Source: a virus. Taken from it: a stretch of DNA of 64,000 nt. Positions within the stretch are counted from its first letter, which is position 1. Every line of letters starts with the position of its first letter. The stretch lies in IMG/VR virus record IMGVR_UViG_3300021957_000014, positions 22,213 to 86,212 of that record. One strand, written 5' to 3'. Made by a program: the position numbers and the translations under genes. This document shows positions 40,965-49,021 of this stretch, one piece after another. Below the pieces are notes generated by a model. That model was not told the DNA's origin, made no database searches, and saw only the letters and a list, made by a program, of their open reading frames with translations.

Positions 40965-41378
40965 TTAATATCTGAACCCAAATGGATTCTTATATTGTAA
41001 TGCATCGGGTGTATCCTTTGCATCTCTTATACACCAATATAATGGTATAAAGTTTAAGAGTGGTATTGGAAACAATAATTGCCACCAACCACTACGACCT
41101 CTATCATGCAATCTTCTTGCAGTCAATGTAATACTCTGTACTAGTGTTCCTAGTGTAAACAAGGCTACTAATACTCCACTCTCTCGTAGTTCTCCGAATG
41201 GTTCAAGTATACTAAAGAATGTATATCCTATTACATAATAGTCTAACGCCATCAGTCCAACCAAAATGATGGTTGCGTATAAAGTGAACCACCAAAATTC
41301 GGGTCTGTCTGACCTTCCGTCAATATCTGTTGCTCTATCGACCAACACCGTCTTCAATGTGTCAATAATATGACTCAT
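40965..41378 (-). CDS. DUF805 family inner-membrane protein
   Basis: 137 aa. Features of DUF805: GRSDRPEFWWFTLYATII, three to four helices, RRLHDRGRSGWWQLL and IPLLNFIPLYWCIRDAKDTPDA. These are bacterial membrane proteins of unknown function; acquisition from a bacterium is plausible. AGGAG upstream. Confidence 0.9.
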   Translation of the reverse strand: MSHIIDTLKTVLVDRATDIDGRSDRPEFWWFTLYATIILVGLMALDYYVIGYTFFSILEPFGELRESGVLVALFTLGTLVQSITLTARRLHDRGRSGWWQLLFPIPLLNFIPLYWCIRDAKDTPDALQYKNPFGFRY

Positions 41379-41388
41379 AATTATCTCC

Positions 41389-42018
41389 TTACGTCTGAGC
41401 GTAATGTATATTTCCAGCTACCGATATCCTTTCACCTTGTGGGTCATGGAATGGGTAGACGGAATGATTCAACCACGATGGGAAGATTAGTATATCTCCT
41501 TTCTCGGGGTAATGATGCATGGAAGTCCAGTTCATAAACTGAGTCTCTCCATAATGCAAGTCTATATGACCCGCAAGTGCTTTTGATTCACTAGTTATAT
41601 TTCTGTCGAACATATTGTCCGTAGCATCTTCTCTAGTGATTGTGTTTTTGGTATAGAATACAAAACTAAACATACCATCATGTGCATGGATAGGATTGTA
41701 TTCAAATTCTTTCTGAAGGTTAACCCAAAGGCCCTCTATTTGCAGCTGTTCTGTATAGATTTCCATACCAATACTCTGGGCCCATGTCACTGCATGGTCT
41801 AGAATGTGGGTCTTTGTAGTGTCTGACACTACATCTTCGATGGTTATCTGTTCTTCTACTCTGCCTGCTAGTAAATCAGCACCTATTTTGGATTTAGGGT
41901 CACCTCTGCGTGATTCGATAATATCGTTCACATCATTGATGATATCCTCATCCAACTTACCGACCCATACTGGTGGGCCGAAAGGTGAAATGATTTCACC
42001 TTGGGGTCTAGTTTTCAT
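41389..42018 (-). CDS. 2OG-Fe(II) oxygenase (2OG-FeII_Oxy_5 type)
   Basis: 209 aa. Opening GPPVWVGKLDEDIINDVND, then NLQKEFEYNPIHAHDGMFSFV (His-x-Asp type ligand pair in NPIHAHDG), and KGDILIFPSWLNHSVYPFHD (second His). Typical of phage 'putative 2OG-Fe(II) oxygenase' proteins. Substrate unknown. Confidence 0.85.
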   Translation of the reverse strand: MKTRPQGEIISPFGPPVWVGKLDEDIINDVNDIIESRRGDPKSKIGADLLAGRVEEQITIEDVVSDTTKTHILDHAVTWAQSIGMEIYTEQLQIEGLWVNLQKEFEYNPIHAHDGMFSFVFYTKNTITREDATDNMFDRNITSESKALAGHIDLHYGETQFMNWTSMHHYPEKGDILIFPSWLNHSVYPFHDPQGERISVAGNIHYAQT

Positions 42019-42244
42019 CTACCGTTCCTGTAAGGGTTGCAAATGGTAATCCATTCTTTCTTCTTCTCACGAACTCGTTTGCAATCTTCTGACGCAATTT
42101 ACCTTTCCCTCGTTGTGTAAGTATCCTATTGTATTCTTCAATAAGCTCTTTCAGTGGAGTAGATTTCATATAATAATGTGTTACTGAAACTTTTCCTGTT
42201 CCACGTGCAACGGTTTTTTGGGTTGGTTTAAATTTTGTCGGCAT
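42008..42244 (-). CDS. Basic conserved phage protein
   Basis: 78 aa from ATG 42244. PTKFKPTQKTVARGTGKVSV and TPLKELIEEYNRILTQRGKGK followed by KIANEFVRRRK, a very basic small protein also seen in cyanophages. May bind nucleic acid. Function unknown. Confidence 0.6.
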   Translation of the reverse strand: MPTKFKPTQKTVARGTGKVSVTHYYMKSTPLKELIEEYNRILTQRGKGKLRQKIANEFVRRRKNGLPFATLTGTVDEN

Positions 42245-42401
42245 TTTGCTCCTTGGTTCGGGGTTTATGTTTAACATGCCAGTCGTGACTACAATATGCA
42301 TCACAAAAAACATGCACTGGTTTTTGATTAGTTGGTGTGTGGTATTTTACTTGGTTCACGTCTAGTTCTTTTTTACACTCACTACATTTAATCTTGTTCA
42401 T
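42228..42401 (-). CDS. Small zinc-finger-like protein
   Basis: 57 aa from ATG 42401. Cys pairs in KCSECKKE and FCDAYCSHDWH (C-x2-C ... C-x3-C-x2-H), a possible zinc site. Overlaps genes on both sides. Unknown. Confidence 0.6.
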   Translation of the reverse strand: MNKIKCSECKKELDVNQVKYHTPTNQKPVHVFCDAYCSHDWHVKHKPRTKEQNADKI

Positions 42402-43029
42402 CGAAGTCTTCCTCTTCGTTATGTTGTTTGAACCATATCGCAAAGACGTATCTCTCTCCACTGAATATAGGTTCTACACCATGCCACCTTTCGGTGGAAT
42501 TGTTGAATGCAACCATGGTACCCTGTCTTGGTAGTATCGTATGTCCTTCGACATTCAATCTACCCCCTTCGTATGTATCATTCAACATAAAGATAGCGGT
42601 TCCTGTATCATCTTGGTCTGCTTCATCTTTATGCCATTGGAACATTGTATCCGTTGGATACCTCATTATCGTAGCATAGGTTATCTCTCCAAAATCAGCT
42701 GATTTGGGTAGATATGCTTCAACTAAGTCCATGACTTCTTCGAATGGTGCAGTACCTTGTTGTAGTACAGCAACATCGTGACCTGTCTGTGGGTGGTCAT
42801 ATCTCCATGACCTTTCCATGACTTGTACGTTGTCAGCACATATCTGACCATTATCCTTTTGATGCACAGAAGTTGTCTCTAATCTGTCCATAGTACTAAT
42901 TATAACATCACATGTGTCTTGAGTCAAGACACTATCTGCAATCATTAGTAAGTTAGAAGACTTGTTCTCATATAGATGAGCTTCATCTTTCTGTTCTTGA
43001 CTCTGAACTACTATTTTTCTTACTGGCAT
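42388..43029 (-). CDS. 2OG-Fe(II) oxygenase (prolyl 4-hydroxylase type)
   Basis: 213 aa. Fe ligands in MFQWHKDEADQD (His-x-Asp) and STERWHGVEPI (His), with the 2OG-binding Arg in SGERYVFAIWF. The GGRLNVEGHTILPRQGTMVAFNN strands precede the distal His. Matches the P4Hc fold often found in T4-like marine phages. Confidence 0.9.
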   Translation of the reverse strand: MPVRKIVVQSQEQKDEAHLYENKSSNLLMIADSVLTQDTCDVIISTMDRLETTSVHQKDNGQICADNVQVMERSWRYDHPQTGHDVAVLQQGTAPFEEVMDLVEAYLPKSADFGEITYATIMRYPTDTMFQWHKDEADQDDTGTAIFMLNDTYEGGRLNVEGHTILPRQGTMVAFNNSTERWHGVEPIFSGERYVFAIWFKQHNEEEDFDEQD

Positions 43030-43030
43030 A

Positions 43031-43723
43031 TTATCTTCTTCTTGGTTCGGGATGGAAGAATCTCACGTATGAGTATCTCCATTTGTCTTCACAGTATTTG
43101 GTGTAATCATCTATCCATGCACCGTGTAATTTGTTTCCTGTAAAGATAACACATGTATTGTATTGTGCTGGTATGATGTAATCAATCTCAAAGTCTTCCT
43201 CAACTGGATATAGAACACCCATGTGTTCCATGTTGGTAATCCACTCACCTTTGTATACTGCAGTTCCACCGCTCTCTTCTTTATCCATGTATACTAACAT
43301 ATTCAATGTGGACTTATCATCGGGTGTGATGAACTCACTATCGATGTGTGGGTAATGTTGCATCTTTGGGTCAAACTCTGTTATAGTTTGGAAACAGTTG
43401 AATTCATGTATGTGCTTATATGAATATTTCCCTGTCCACCAGTATTTTCTGCATATGTCTAACACCCTTTCCATTTCATTCACGCCTACTCTAGTAGGGT
43501 GACCTATCTTATCTGTAATACGGCAGTCGTTGTATACAGTACCATTAGGTGAGTTTCTTTCTGTAGAATACTTCCACATAGGATACTGTCTGTTCTGAAG
43601 ATGCTCGTAGATATCATCGGGGTTCTCAAAGAAATTGTGTATAGTGATAACACCATTCTCATATGTGTGTTCAATCTTAGGGTTTACTGCAAAGAGTTCA
43701 TCTAATGCATATGTCTTTTTCAT
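43031..43723 (-). CDS. 2OG-Fe(II) oxygenase-like protein
   Basis: 230 aa from ATG 43723. YPHIDSEFITP contains the H-x-D pair, KLHGAWIDDY the distal His, and KWRYSYVRFF the Arg. Also has TLNMLVYMDKEESGGTAVYK typical of the fold. ATGA overlap with the small membrane gene upstream. Confidence 0.8.
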   Translation of the reverse strand: MKKTYALDELFAVNPKIEHTYENGVITIHNFFENPDDIYEHLQNRQYPMWKYSTERNSPNGTVYNDCRITDKIGHPTRVGVNEMERVLDICRKYWWTGKYSYKHIHEFNCFQTITEFDPKMQHYPHIDSEFITPDDKSTLNMLVYMDKEESGGTAVYKGEWITNMEHMGVLYPVEEDFEIDYIIPAQYNTCVIFTGNKLHGAWIDDYTKYCEDKWRYSYVRFFHPEPRRR

Positions 43724-43881
43724 AACCAGTCCTTTATAATATTTACCATAATTAGAATACCACATAGTACGTTAATTCCTACGATGACGGTTCTAATTAT
43801 TGCAATCTTGTTTTCGTTTAGAGGGTTGTATCCGTCCTCTTCGTCAAATGCCCCAAGTGCATGTTTCCAAATTTCCCACAT
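43720..43881 (-). CDS. Small membrane protein
   Basis: 53 aa with an N-terminal charged part and a helix IIRTVIVGINVLCGILIMVNII. An AATAAATA box lies just upstream of the ATG. Function unknown. Confidence 0.55.
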   Translation of the reverse strand: MWEIWKHALGAFDEEDGYNPLNENKIAIIRTVIVGINVLCGILIMVNIIKDWL

Positions 43882-43892
43882 TGTAATAGTAT

Positions 43893-44648
43893 TTATTTCC
43901 TTTCAAAAACATGACTGTACGACATGTTGTCACCAGTGTGATTGCTGTTGAATTGTTCTCTTAGTTTAAGGTTGAATGATAATGAATATCTTGGGTTTTT
44001 GCTTTGTGATTCCATAGAGGGTGGAACAGCATGCATCAGATAAGACGGCCAAAGTAGGAAATCGCCAGCTCTTGGATAGAACTGCATATCAGAATGAAAT
44101 CCAGTACATCCAGTGAATGACATATCAGGCTTATCATTATCGTGTCTTAAATCCTCAACTCCATTGTGACCATAAACAGCTGCCATGTTTGGATTCCAAA
44201 ACTTGATTGGTCTATCCGTATCATTGACATAGTATGTACCACTCATATGTGAATCTACGTGATTGTGTATTTCGTGTTGATGCTCTGAGTCATATCTGTT
44301 GACCCATGCAAACAGATGTATATCATCTCTGCAATACTGTCTAATGTCTCTATTGAATTGTGTTTTAACAAACTCGATGTAGGTGTCTTTGATGATGTTA
44401 GAGAAATCTCTGAACCATCCTAACTTGTGTGTTTCTTCCCTTACATCATTATCAAAATATGACGTGTAGTTGCACAACTTATTTTTGTCGTCCATGTCTT
44501 TAACTTTATCGACTATTCGGTCAATATCACGCATCACCATAGATGATGGAAAGTCTAACTCACCCCTCAAGAATGGAGTTGAAAACATAGGTATCACCCT
44601 ATGTCGTGCTGGTTGAAACTTCTGTTGGTCGTGTTTCGCTGGTTTCAT
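43893..44648 (-). CDS. 2OG-Fe(II) oxygenase (2OG-FeII_Oxy_5 type)
   Basis: 251 aa. VIPMFSTPFLRGELD opening, HQHEIHNHVDSHMSGTYYV (His-x-x/Asp ligands), PRAGDFLLWPSYLMHAVPPS (distal His) and RYSLSFNLKL (Arg). The segment GTYYVNDTDRPIKFWNPN is typical of this family. ATGA overlap with the next gene. Confidence 0.88.
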   Translation of the reverse strand: MKPAKHDQQKFQPARHRVIPMFSTPFLRGELDFPSSMVMRDIDRIVDKVKDMDDKNKLCNYTSYFDNDVREETHKLGWFRDFSNIIKDTYIEFVKTQFNRDIRQYCRDDIHLFAWVNRYDSEHQHEIHNHVDSHMSGTYYVNDTDRPIKFWNPNMAAVYGHNGVEDLRHDNDKPDMSFTGCTGFHSDMQFYPRAGDFLLWPSYLMHAVPPSMESQSKNPRYSLSFNLKLREQFNSNHTGDNMSYSHVFERK

Positions 44649-44845
44649 AATTTAATCGCCAATAATAAAAAGATTGCAATGAGAAGAATGTTTGTCATGA
44701 AGATGCCTATTGCAAGAATTGTATGATACCATATCCATCTTGTCTTGTATGCGTTATCTACTGATAATTCATCGGGGTCTGGCCCGGCATCATAGACATC
44801 GGTTTTGGGATTCTGTTTCCACAGTATTTCCCACCACTTAGTCAT
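44645..44845 (-). CDS. Small membrane protein
   Basis: 66 aa, one strong C-terminal helix (YHTILAIGIFMTNILLIAIFLLLAIKL). Located between an oxygenase and the o-spanin. Could be a holin candidate, but no proof. Confidence 0.5.
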   Translation of the reverse strand: MTKWWEILWKQNPKTDVYDAGPDPDELSVDNAYKTRWIWYHTILAIGIFMTNILLIAIFLLLAIKL

Positions 44846-45383
44846 CTGCCTTCTCTATTTTAACTGCAACCCCCTTCTCATTTCCTTTCGGGGTTTTGAT
44901 AGTTACGTTTCTATAGTATACAACTACTTCACCTATCTGTTTGATGTATCTTTTAAGTTCTTGCATGTTTGCACTCATGACCTCATAGTCGCCTATGGTC
45001 GTTGCAACGAATACAACTTCACCACCATTCTGTTCTTTCATTTCGTCTAAGAAATAGTCAAGGTGTGTGTAACCAACTGGCCACTCGGGGTTGTCTCTGT
45101 CTTCGAGATTACATGTCTTAGGACGTTTGAGTTGTTCTACACCATCCTCACCAAACTTCTTAGGGTCAAATGATAAGGTCTTTCTACACAGATTATCCTT
45201 CTTTGCCTCTGATACAACAAACCATGTAGGTGCTGTCATTTCAATAGGTCTTGGTAGTGTGGGTTGAATGATATCTATTTCAATAGGTGCAGATACAACC
45301 TCAATTTGTTTTGTTCCTAATAAACTGCAACCACTAATCGTCGCGATTAGACTCGTCAAGATTATAAATTTCTTGTGTATCAT
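44838..45383 (-). CDS. Outer-membrane lipoprotein, Rz1-like o-spanin candidate
   Basis: 181 aa. Signal peptide with lipobox ISGC (Cys19), then a Pro-rich segment and a globular domain. The gene overlaps the 3' end of the i-spanin gene by 50 nt in another frame, the arrangement of Rz/Rz1. Longer than lambda Rz1 (60 aa), but lysis geometry and neighbour fit. Confidence 0.75.
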   Translation of the reverse strand: MIHKKFIILTSLIATISGCSLLGTKQIEVVSAPIEIDIIQPTLPRPIEMTAPTWFVVSEAKKDNLCRKTLSFDPKKFGEDGVEQLKRPKTCNLEDRDNPEWPVGYTHLDYFLDEMKEQNGGEVVFVATTIGDYEVMSANMQELKRYIKQIGEVVVYYRNVTIKTPKGNEKGVAVKIEKADD

Positions 45384-45717
45384 CTTCTATTCCCTCAAAT
45401 ACTCTATCTGTTCCACGATTGAACTTACCTGTCATGATACCAGGCTTTGCAACTGCAAGAGCGTTTAAATTATGTCTTTGGAATATCTGTAGATACTCCG
45501 CCTTTTCTGCTTCAATCGATGCATTTTTACGACTCATGTTCTGTAATGCTTTCCCTTGTTTTTCAAAGTTCTCTTTCATCACTTCCATGGCACGTTGTTG
45601 TTCTTCTACTGCAGCTTCTAACTTAATGTTGTTTTGTGTAAGTGTTTGATTCTCGTTATACAAAAAGAAACAAAACAATCCCACTGCTACTAGAAGACCC
45701 ATAGTTAATTGATTCAT
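45334..45717 (-). CDS. Rz-like i-spanin candidate
   Basis: 127 aa. N-terminal signal-anchor (MGLLVAVGLFCFFLYNE) followed by a long coiled coil (TQNNIKLEAAVEEQQRAMEVM and KQGKALQNMSRKNASI). This is the inner-membrane spanin layout. With the lipoprotein it would fuse inner and outer membranes at lysis. Confidence 0.8.
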   Translation of the reverse strand: MNQLTMGLLVAVGLFCFFLYNENQTLTQNNIKLEAAVEEQQRAMEVMKENFEKQGKALQNMSRKNASIEAEKAEYLQIFQRHNLNALAVAKPGIMTGKFNRGTDRVFEGIEDDTQEIYNLDESNRDD

Positions 45718-45977
45718 TAATCTATCTCCTCTATTTTTACTTCAAGTCCTAGAACTGAACGTATCTCTACAATGTTCTTTGTTTCGTAGTCTTTGAATTT
45801 TAAATGTTTCGGTTTATTTACCATGATACTTCTTGATACATATTCCGACTTGTACATATTACCACCTTCCGATTGTCGGTAGATTGTAATCTTGTATTCT
45901 GCTTTGAATAGGGATTTCAGCCATTCCCAAATGACCCATACCCCTCTACGCATGAATACTCCTATCTTTTTAAGCAT
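45717..45977 (-). CDS. Small hypothetical protein
   Basis: 86 aa. N-terminal amphipathic/membrane-like part (GVWVIWEWLKSLFK), then a beta-rich basic domain (KITIYRQSEGG, KHLKFKDYETKNIVEIRSV). Unknown; in the lysis operon. Confidence 0.5.
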   Translation of the reverse strand: MLKKIGVFMRRGVWVIWEWLKSLFKAEYKITIYRQSEGGNMYKSEYVSRSIMVNKPKHLKFKDYETKNIVEIRSVLGLEVKIEEID

Positions 45978-46596
45978 AGTCTATCCATCCTGTTATTATT
46001 TTCTTCTCTCCCTTCAATGGTGGGTTACCTCTATGCATATGCGTAAAACCAGCAGGCCACAATACAATGTCACCTCTCTTTGGTTTGATACGTAATGATT
46101 GGTATAGGAATTCTAACTCACCCCCCTCTTCCACGTCATTTAGGAAGATTGCCCAGGCCAGTAGGGATTTACTGCTTGATGGACAATTACAATGTTCACA
46201 ATGCCAGACATGATATCCTTGTTGTGGTAATGTCTTTTGGATTTTTGCACCACTGACCATAAGACCCCTGTAGTTGTCTCGGACTGGGTACTTGTCAAAC
46301 CAGTTATCAATTACACCATTTTGGTCTTCGAAGATTTCTAGTAATTGATTCATCTGACCACCGAAATATGATTCGGGTACTGAAGTGATGCTGATTGCAT
46401 CGTCTGATTTGGATGTAATGATTTGTGTATCGTAGGACTTTCTTGGTAGTGTTAAGCCACGGTCTTCACACTTCTGATATATCTCTAAGACATAGTCAAT
46501 AAACGCATCCGTGGTGAATCCTTCATATAACAGAACATGTTCACCCAAGTCTGTTATCTCTCTTTCTTGTCGTTGTTGTTGTATTTCTCGTCTCAT
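45970..46596 (-). CDS. 2OG-Fe(II) oxygenase
   Basis: 208 aa. YHVWHCEHCNCPSSS contains a His-x-Glu type site in place of His-x-Asp, with the distal His in WPAGFTHMHRGNPP and a basic residue in KIITGWI. GGELEFLYQSLRIKPKRGDIVLW precedes. A TATATA box lies 6 nt upstream of the ATG. Iron-ligand change should be checked. Confidence 0.8.
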   Translation of the reverse strand: MRREIQQQRQEREITDLGEHVLLYEGFTTDAFIDYVLEIYQKCEDRGLTLPRKSYDTQIITSKSDDAISITSVPESYFGGQMNQLLEIFEDQNGVIDNWFDKYPVRDNYRGLMVSGAKIQKTLPQQGYHVWHCEHCNCPSSSKSLLAWAIFLNDVEEGGELEFLYQSLRIKPKRGDIVLWPAGFTHMHRGNPPLKGEKKIITGWIDYA

Positions 46597-46609
46597 AATT
46601 TTTATATAC

Positions 46610-46635
46610 CAAAAAGTATGGAATTAATCCATACT
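46610..46635 (-). terminator. Rho-independent terminator behind tRNA-Arg
   Basis: Stem AGTATGGA/TCCATACT (46615-46622, 46628-46635), 5-nt loop, then TTTTT on the minus strand. Confidence 0.8.
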
Positions 46636-46660
46636 CTTATTTAGTGTCACTGTAAAACGG

Positions 46661-46737
46661 TGGCACCCCCGAGAGGACTTGAACCTCTAACCTACAGCTT
46701 AGAAGGCTGTTGCTCTATCCAGTTGAGCTACAAGGGC
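46661..46737 (-). tRNA. tRNA-Arg (TCT), CCA encoded
   Basis: Acceptor GCCCTTG pairing with CGGGGGT through G-T pairs, anticodon loop CTTCTAA with TCT, T-arm GGTTCAAGTCC, discriminator G, CCA at 46661-46663. TCT decodes AGA, frequent in AT-rich phage genes. Confidence 0.9.
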
Positions 46738-46738
46738 A

Positions 46739-47242
46739 TTATTCACCGTTTCTTAACTCTTTTAACTGTGTAATAGTATCAGCAGCACTAGTGTGTAAGA
46801 TACCAATTCCACCATGTTCTATCCATGCATCAAGGTTCTTTTGTCTGTCATCAATAAGGACACTCCCTTTGATTGCAAACATACCTTTCTGACTACCAGT
46901 CATAGTACAAGTGACTACAACACTTGGACTGACATATTCTCTAATCCACTCGTTCTTATCGAACACTACCAATTCTCTGTTAATCACACCAGCTGCAGTT
47001 AGGATTTCCCAAGGAAGTCCAGTGTGTCTGACATATGCAATCAAGTCGTACATATCAGGCATAGGTGGTAAGTTTCTGAACAATCTCTTGTTCGTTAACT
47101 CTTCCTTCCTTTCGTCATAATCGTTATGACCTTGGTCGGTGTTAGGGAACTCTCTCCCTGTCAACGTTTCAACTCCAGTGTTGAAATCAGCTAGTACTCC
47201 ATCCATATCGATGAAGATTCTCTTTACTCTTTTATTTTCCAT
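46739..47242 (-). CDS. 5'(3')-deoxyribonucleotidase-like HAD protein
   Basis: 167 aa from ATG 47242; the TATACT box is exactly 6 nt upstream, so it is leaderless. IFIDMDGVLADFNTGV (D-x-D), WEILTAAG, and VLIDDRQKNLDAW fit the NT5C family (dUMP/dTMP phosphatases). It adjusts nucleotide pools in infected cells. Adjacent to tRNA-Arg. Confidence 0.85.
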   Translation of the reverse strand: MENKRVKRIFIDMDGVLADFNTGVETLTGREFPNTDQGHNDYDERKEELTNKRLFRNLPPMPDMYDLIAYVRHTGLPWEILTAAGVINRELVVFDKNEWIREYVSPSVVVTCTMTGSQKGMFAIKGSVLIDDRQKNLDAWIEHGGIGILHTSAADTITQLKELRNGE

Positions 47243-47248
47243 ACGTAT

Positions 47249-47278
47249 AGTATAACCTAAAAGAGGGGCCATTGTCAA
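47249..47278 (-). promoter_or_regulatory. Early sigma70-type promoter, leaderless geometry
   Basis: TTGACA, 18-bp spacer, TATACT, 6 nt (ATACGT), ATG at 47242. Confidence 0.8.
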
Positions 47279-47290
47279 GGCATTTAAGGC

Positions 47291-47734
47291 CTATTCCCAA
47301 AATATTTTGTATAGTTTTTCTTCCTTTGCATATGCCTCACGTTCCCATGGTTGACGGCTATAAGGGGTTGTGGAATAGTCCTTTTTCTTCCAATTCTGTT
47401 TAATTGGACTCAATTGTCCTGTAATGAACTGTTTTGCATGGACTAATTCGTGTGCAAGGTTCAACATCTGCTCTTCTAAAGAGAACTTTAGATGCCCTGA
47501 GCATCGTGCTAGGTCGATTTGAACACCATTTCGGTCTCCATAACAGTGTGCATAAGCTGATTCTTCTAGGGTGGTTAGAACGTTTAGTTCTATTCTTACG
47601 TCTTTACGTAATCTGGGCGATAAATAGGCAATACATGACTTAATATAGGTTCTGATACGCCGTTTTTGTGCAATTTGACCATTAATTTGTATGTCAATCA
47701 AAGGGTATATTTCCTTTCTCTGTAATCGTGCCAT
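47291..47734 (-). CDS. SprT-like zinc metalloprotease
   Basis: 147 aa. Zinc motif NLAHELVHAKQF (H-E-L-V-H) with a downstream Trp-rich end (REAYAKEEKLYKIFWE). Other features: SAYAHCYGDRNGVQIDLAR. The TATAAT box of the promoter lies only 1 nt before the ATG, so transcripts from it would start after the ATG; a TTG at 47701 with AAGGAA upstream is an alternative start on those. Substrate unknown; SprT relatives act on DNA-protein crosslinks. Confidence 0.75.
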   Translation of the reverse strand: MARLQRKEIYPLIDIQINGQIAQKRRIRTYIKSCIAYLSPRLRKDVRIELNVLTTLEESAYAHCYGDRNGVQIDLARCSGHLKFSLEEQMLNLAHELVHAKQFITGQLSPIKQNWKKKDYSTTPYSRQPWEREAYAKEEKLYKIFWE

Positions 47735-47735
47735 A

Positions 47736-47765
47736 ATTATATCAAAATTGCTAGGTCATTGTCAA
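47736..47765 (-). promoter_or_regulatory. Early sigma70-type promoter overlapping start of SprT-like gene
   Basis: TTGACA, 18-bp spacer, TATAAT, then T and ATG (47734). The expected +1 is about 47729. Confidence 0.75.
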
Positions 47766-47769
47766 GGCC

Positions 47770-47919
47770 TTATTCGTCTTCTTCTAGCTCCTCTTGCATG
47801 TCTTCATCAACGTCTCCACCACAGAATGGACAATGGTCTACTCCGTATGGGTGTGCATCCATCTCATGAATGACTAAGCATTCAGATTTACAATCCGAAC
47901 AATGTACTCTAATCCTCAA
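47770..47919 (-). CDS. Small zinc-ribbon protein with TTG start
   Basis: 49 aa. AGGAG lies 7 nt before a TTG at 47919. HCSDCKSECLVIH and HCPFCGGDV give C-x2-C...C-x2-C, a zinc ribbon, followed by an acidic tail. It overlaps the previous gene's stop. Nucleic-acid or polymerase contact is possible. Confidence 0.65.
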   Translation of the reverse strand: MRIRVHCSDCKSECLVIHEMDAHPYGVDHCPFCGGDVDEDMQEELEEDE

Positions 47920-48154
47920 TTTTATCTCCTACTATTTCATTAAAAAAGTTGTCATTTGACTTGGGTTTCCCATCAATAACACCATAAGGCAGTGTTCTAC
48001 CTTTGGGTATGTCATTATTGAAGAAATCCTCTCCACATGTATATACTCTGACTTCGACTAAGTCCTTATCGACTGTACGTGCAATATGCTCTAATCTCAT
48101 ATCATCAGCCGTTTGTTGGTGTGGTCTTTGTAAGTATACGTGAACAGACTTCAT
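47909..48154 (-). CDS. Hypothetical protein
   Basis: 81 aa from ATG 48154 overlapping the glutaredoxin stop. VHVYLQRPHQQTADDMRLEHI and EVRVYTCGEDFFNND. No recognised family. In the nucleotide-metabolism operon. Confidence 0.55.
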   Translation of the reverse strand: MKSVHVYLQRPHQQTADDMRLEHIARTVDKDLVEVRVYTCGEDFFNNDIPKGRTLPYGVIDGKPKSNDNFFNEIVGDKIED

Positions 48155-48408
48155 TAGTCTTCCCAAACGTCTCCGTGTTTTACATACTCTACTAGTTTGT
48201 CATACCCACCTATGTAAGTGAAAGAATGTTCTGAATCTCTGACTCTAATTTGTGGAAAGGTTCTTGCAGTTGGAAACTGGTCAAAAAGATAATCTCTATC
48301 GAAATCATCACCTAGTTGTGAGTATGTGTATTCTAGTCCTTCCTTCTCACATAAAGCTTTTGCTTTGTCACAGAATGGACATTGTGTTTTTCCAAATATT
48401 TCTATCAT
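48154..48408 (-). CDS. Glutaredoxin (NrdC-like)
   Basis: 84 aa. Redox site TQCPFCDKAK (Cys10, Cys13), cis-Pro region in ARTFPQIRV, GGYDKLVEYV. It likely reduces the NrdA C-terminal cysteines. Located three genes from nrdB. Confidence 0.93.
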   Translation of the reverse strand: MIEIFGKTQCPFCDKAKALCEKEGLEYTYSQLGDDFDRDYLFDQFPTARTFPQIRVRDSEHSFTYIGGYDKLVEYVKHGDVWED

Positions 48409-48409
48409 A

Positions 48410-49021
48410 TTAAAATCCCGTTATTCTTGTTAAATGTTTAAACTCCACACACTTATCACATTCTCCACATTGATTTGGATATCCCAAAGAACATGAATTG
48501 ACTAGTGTTCTGATTTCTGACGGTATTGAGTTCCACTGATTTAACTTAGTCTGACCACCTAATGGTGGGTAGAGTCTGTAGTTGTGATTCTTATTCATCA
48601 ATCTCGCATAGAACTCAAACACCATTTGGAATTCCCATGCACGTGGTACCCACGGCCAATCAGAATGGTGTTTATGGTCATCAGCATAATTTATCATTCC
48701 ACTGTTGACACCCCAATAGTATTCCTCTATATGTGGGAACTGAGTCAACGCACTTAAGCATGCGACTGACCAGTGTCGTGCAGAATGAAAGTATTCTTCT
48801 GACCTTTCTTCATGGTCATATTTAGGATGCTTATGAGTAATCAAATCTACATCTAATATGTCACAGATTTCTGCAATATTACTATGTAGTTGATTTGCTG
48901 TCGTGATAGGGTTGTCCCATAGTGAATGCAGGGCAATAGGTTTCTTACCTTTCTCTACACACCAGTTCAATAATGCAGTGGATTCAACTCCACCACTAAA
49001 CATAACAACACAATCGTGCAT
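48410..49021 (-). CDS. QueC-like 7-cyano-7-deazaguanine synthase
   Basis: 203 aa. PP-loop MFSGGVESTALL (9-15, with Glu in place of the usual Asp of SGGxDS), and zinc cysteines Cys177, Cys185, Cys188, Cys191 in NSCSLGYPNQCGECDKC. QueC makes preQ0 from CDG; phages use preQ0 for DNA base modification or tRNA modification. FolE, QueD and QueE are not in the window. A close relative with another amidotransferase-type reaction is possible. Confidence 0.8.
   Translation of the reverse strand: MHDCVVMFSGGVESTALLNWCVEKGKKPIALHSLWDNPITTANQLHSNIAEICDILDVDLITHKHPKYDHEERSEEYFHSARHWSVACLSALTQFPHIEEYYWGVNSGMINYADDHKHHSDWPWVPRAWEFQMVFEFYARLMNKNHNYRLYPPLGGQTKLNQWNSIPSEIRTLVNSCSLGYPNQCGECDKCVEFKHLTRITGF

Noticed and set aside
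46630-46644. CTAAATA followed by 5 nt and ATG, as in leaderless late promoters
   Set aside because: The ATG is followed by one codon and a stop (ATG GAT TAA) inside a terminator stem, so this copy has no gene. It shows that the pattern can occur by chance and must be tested statistically.
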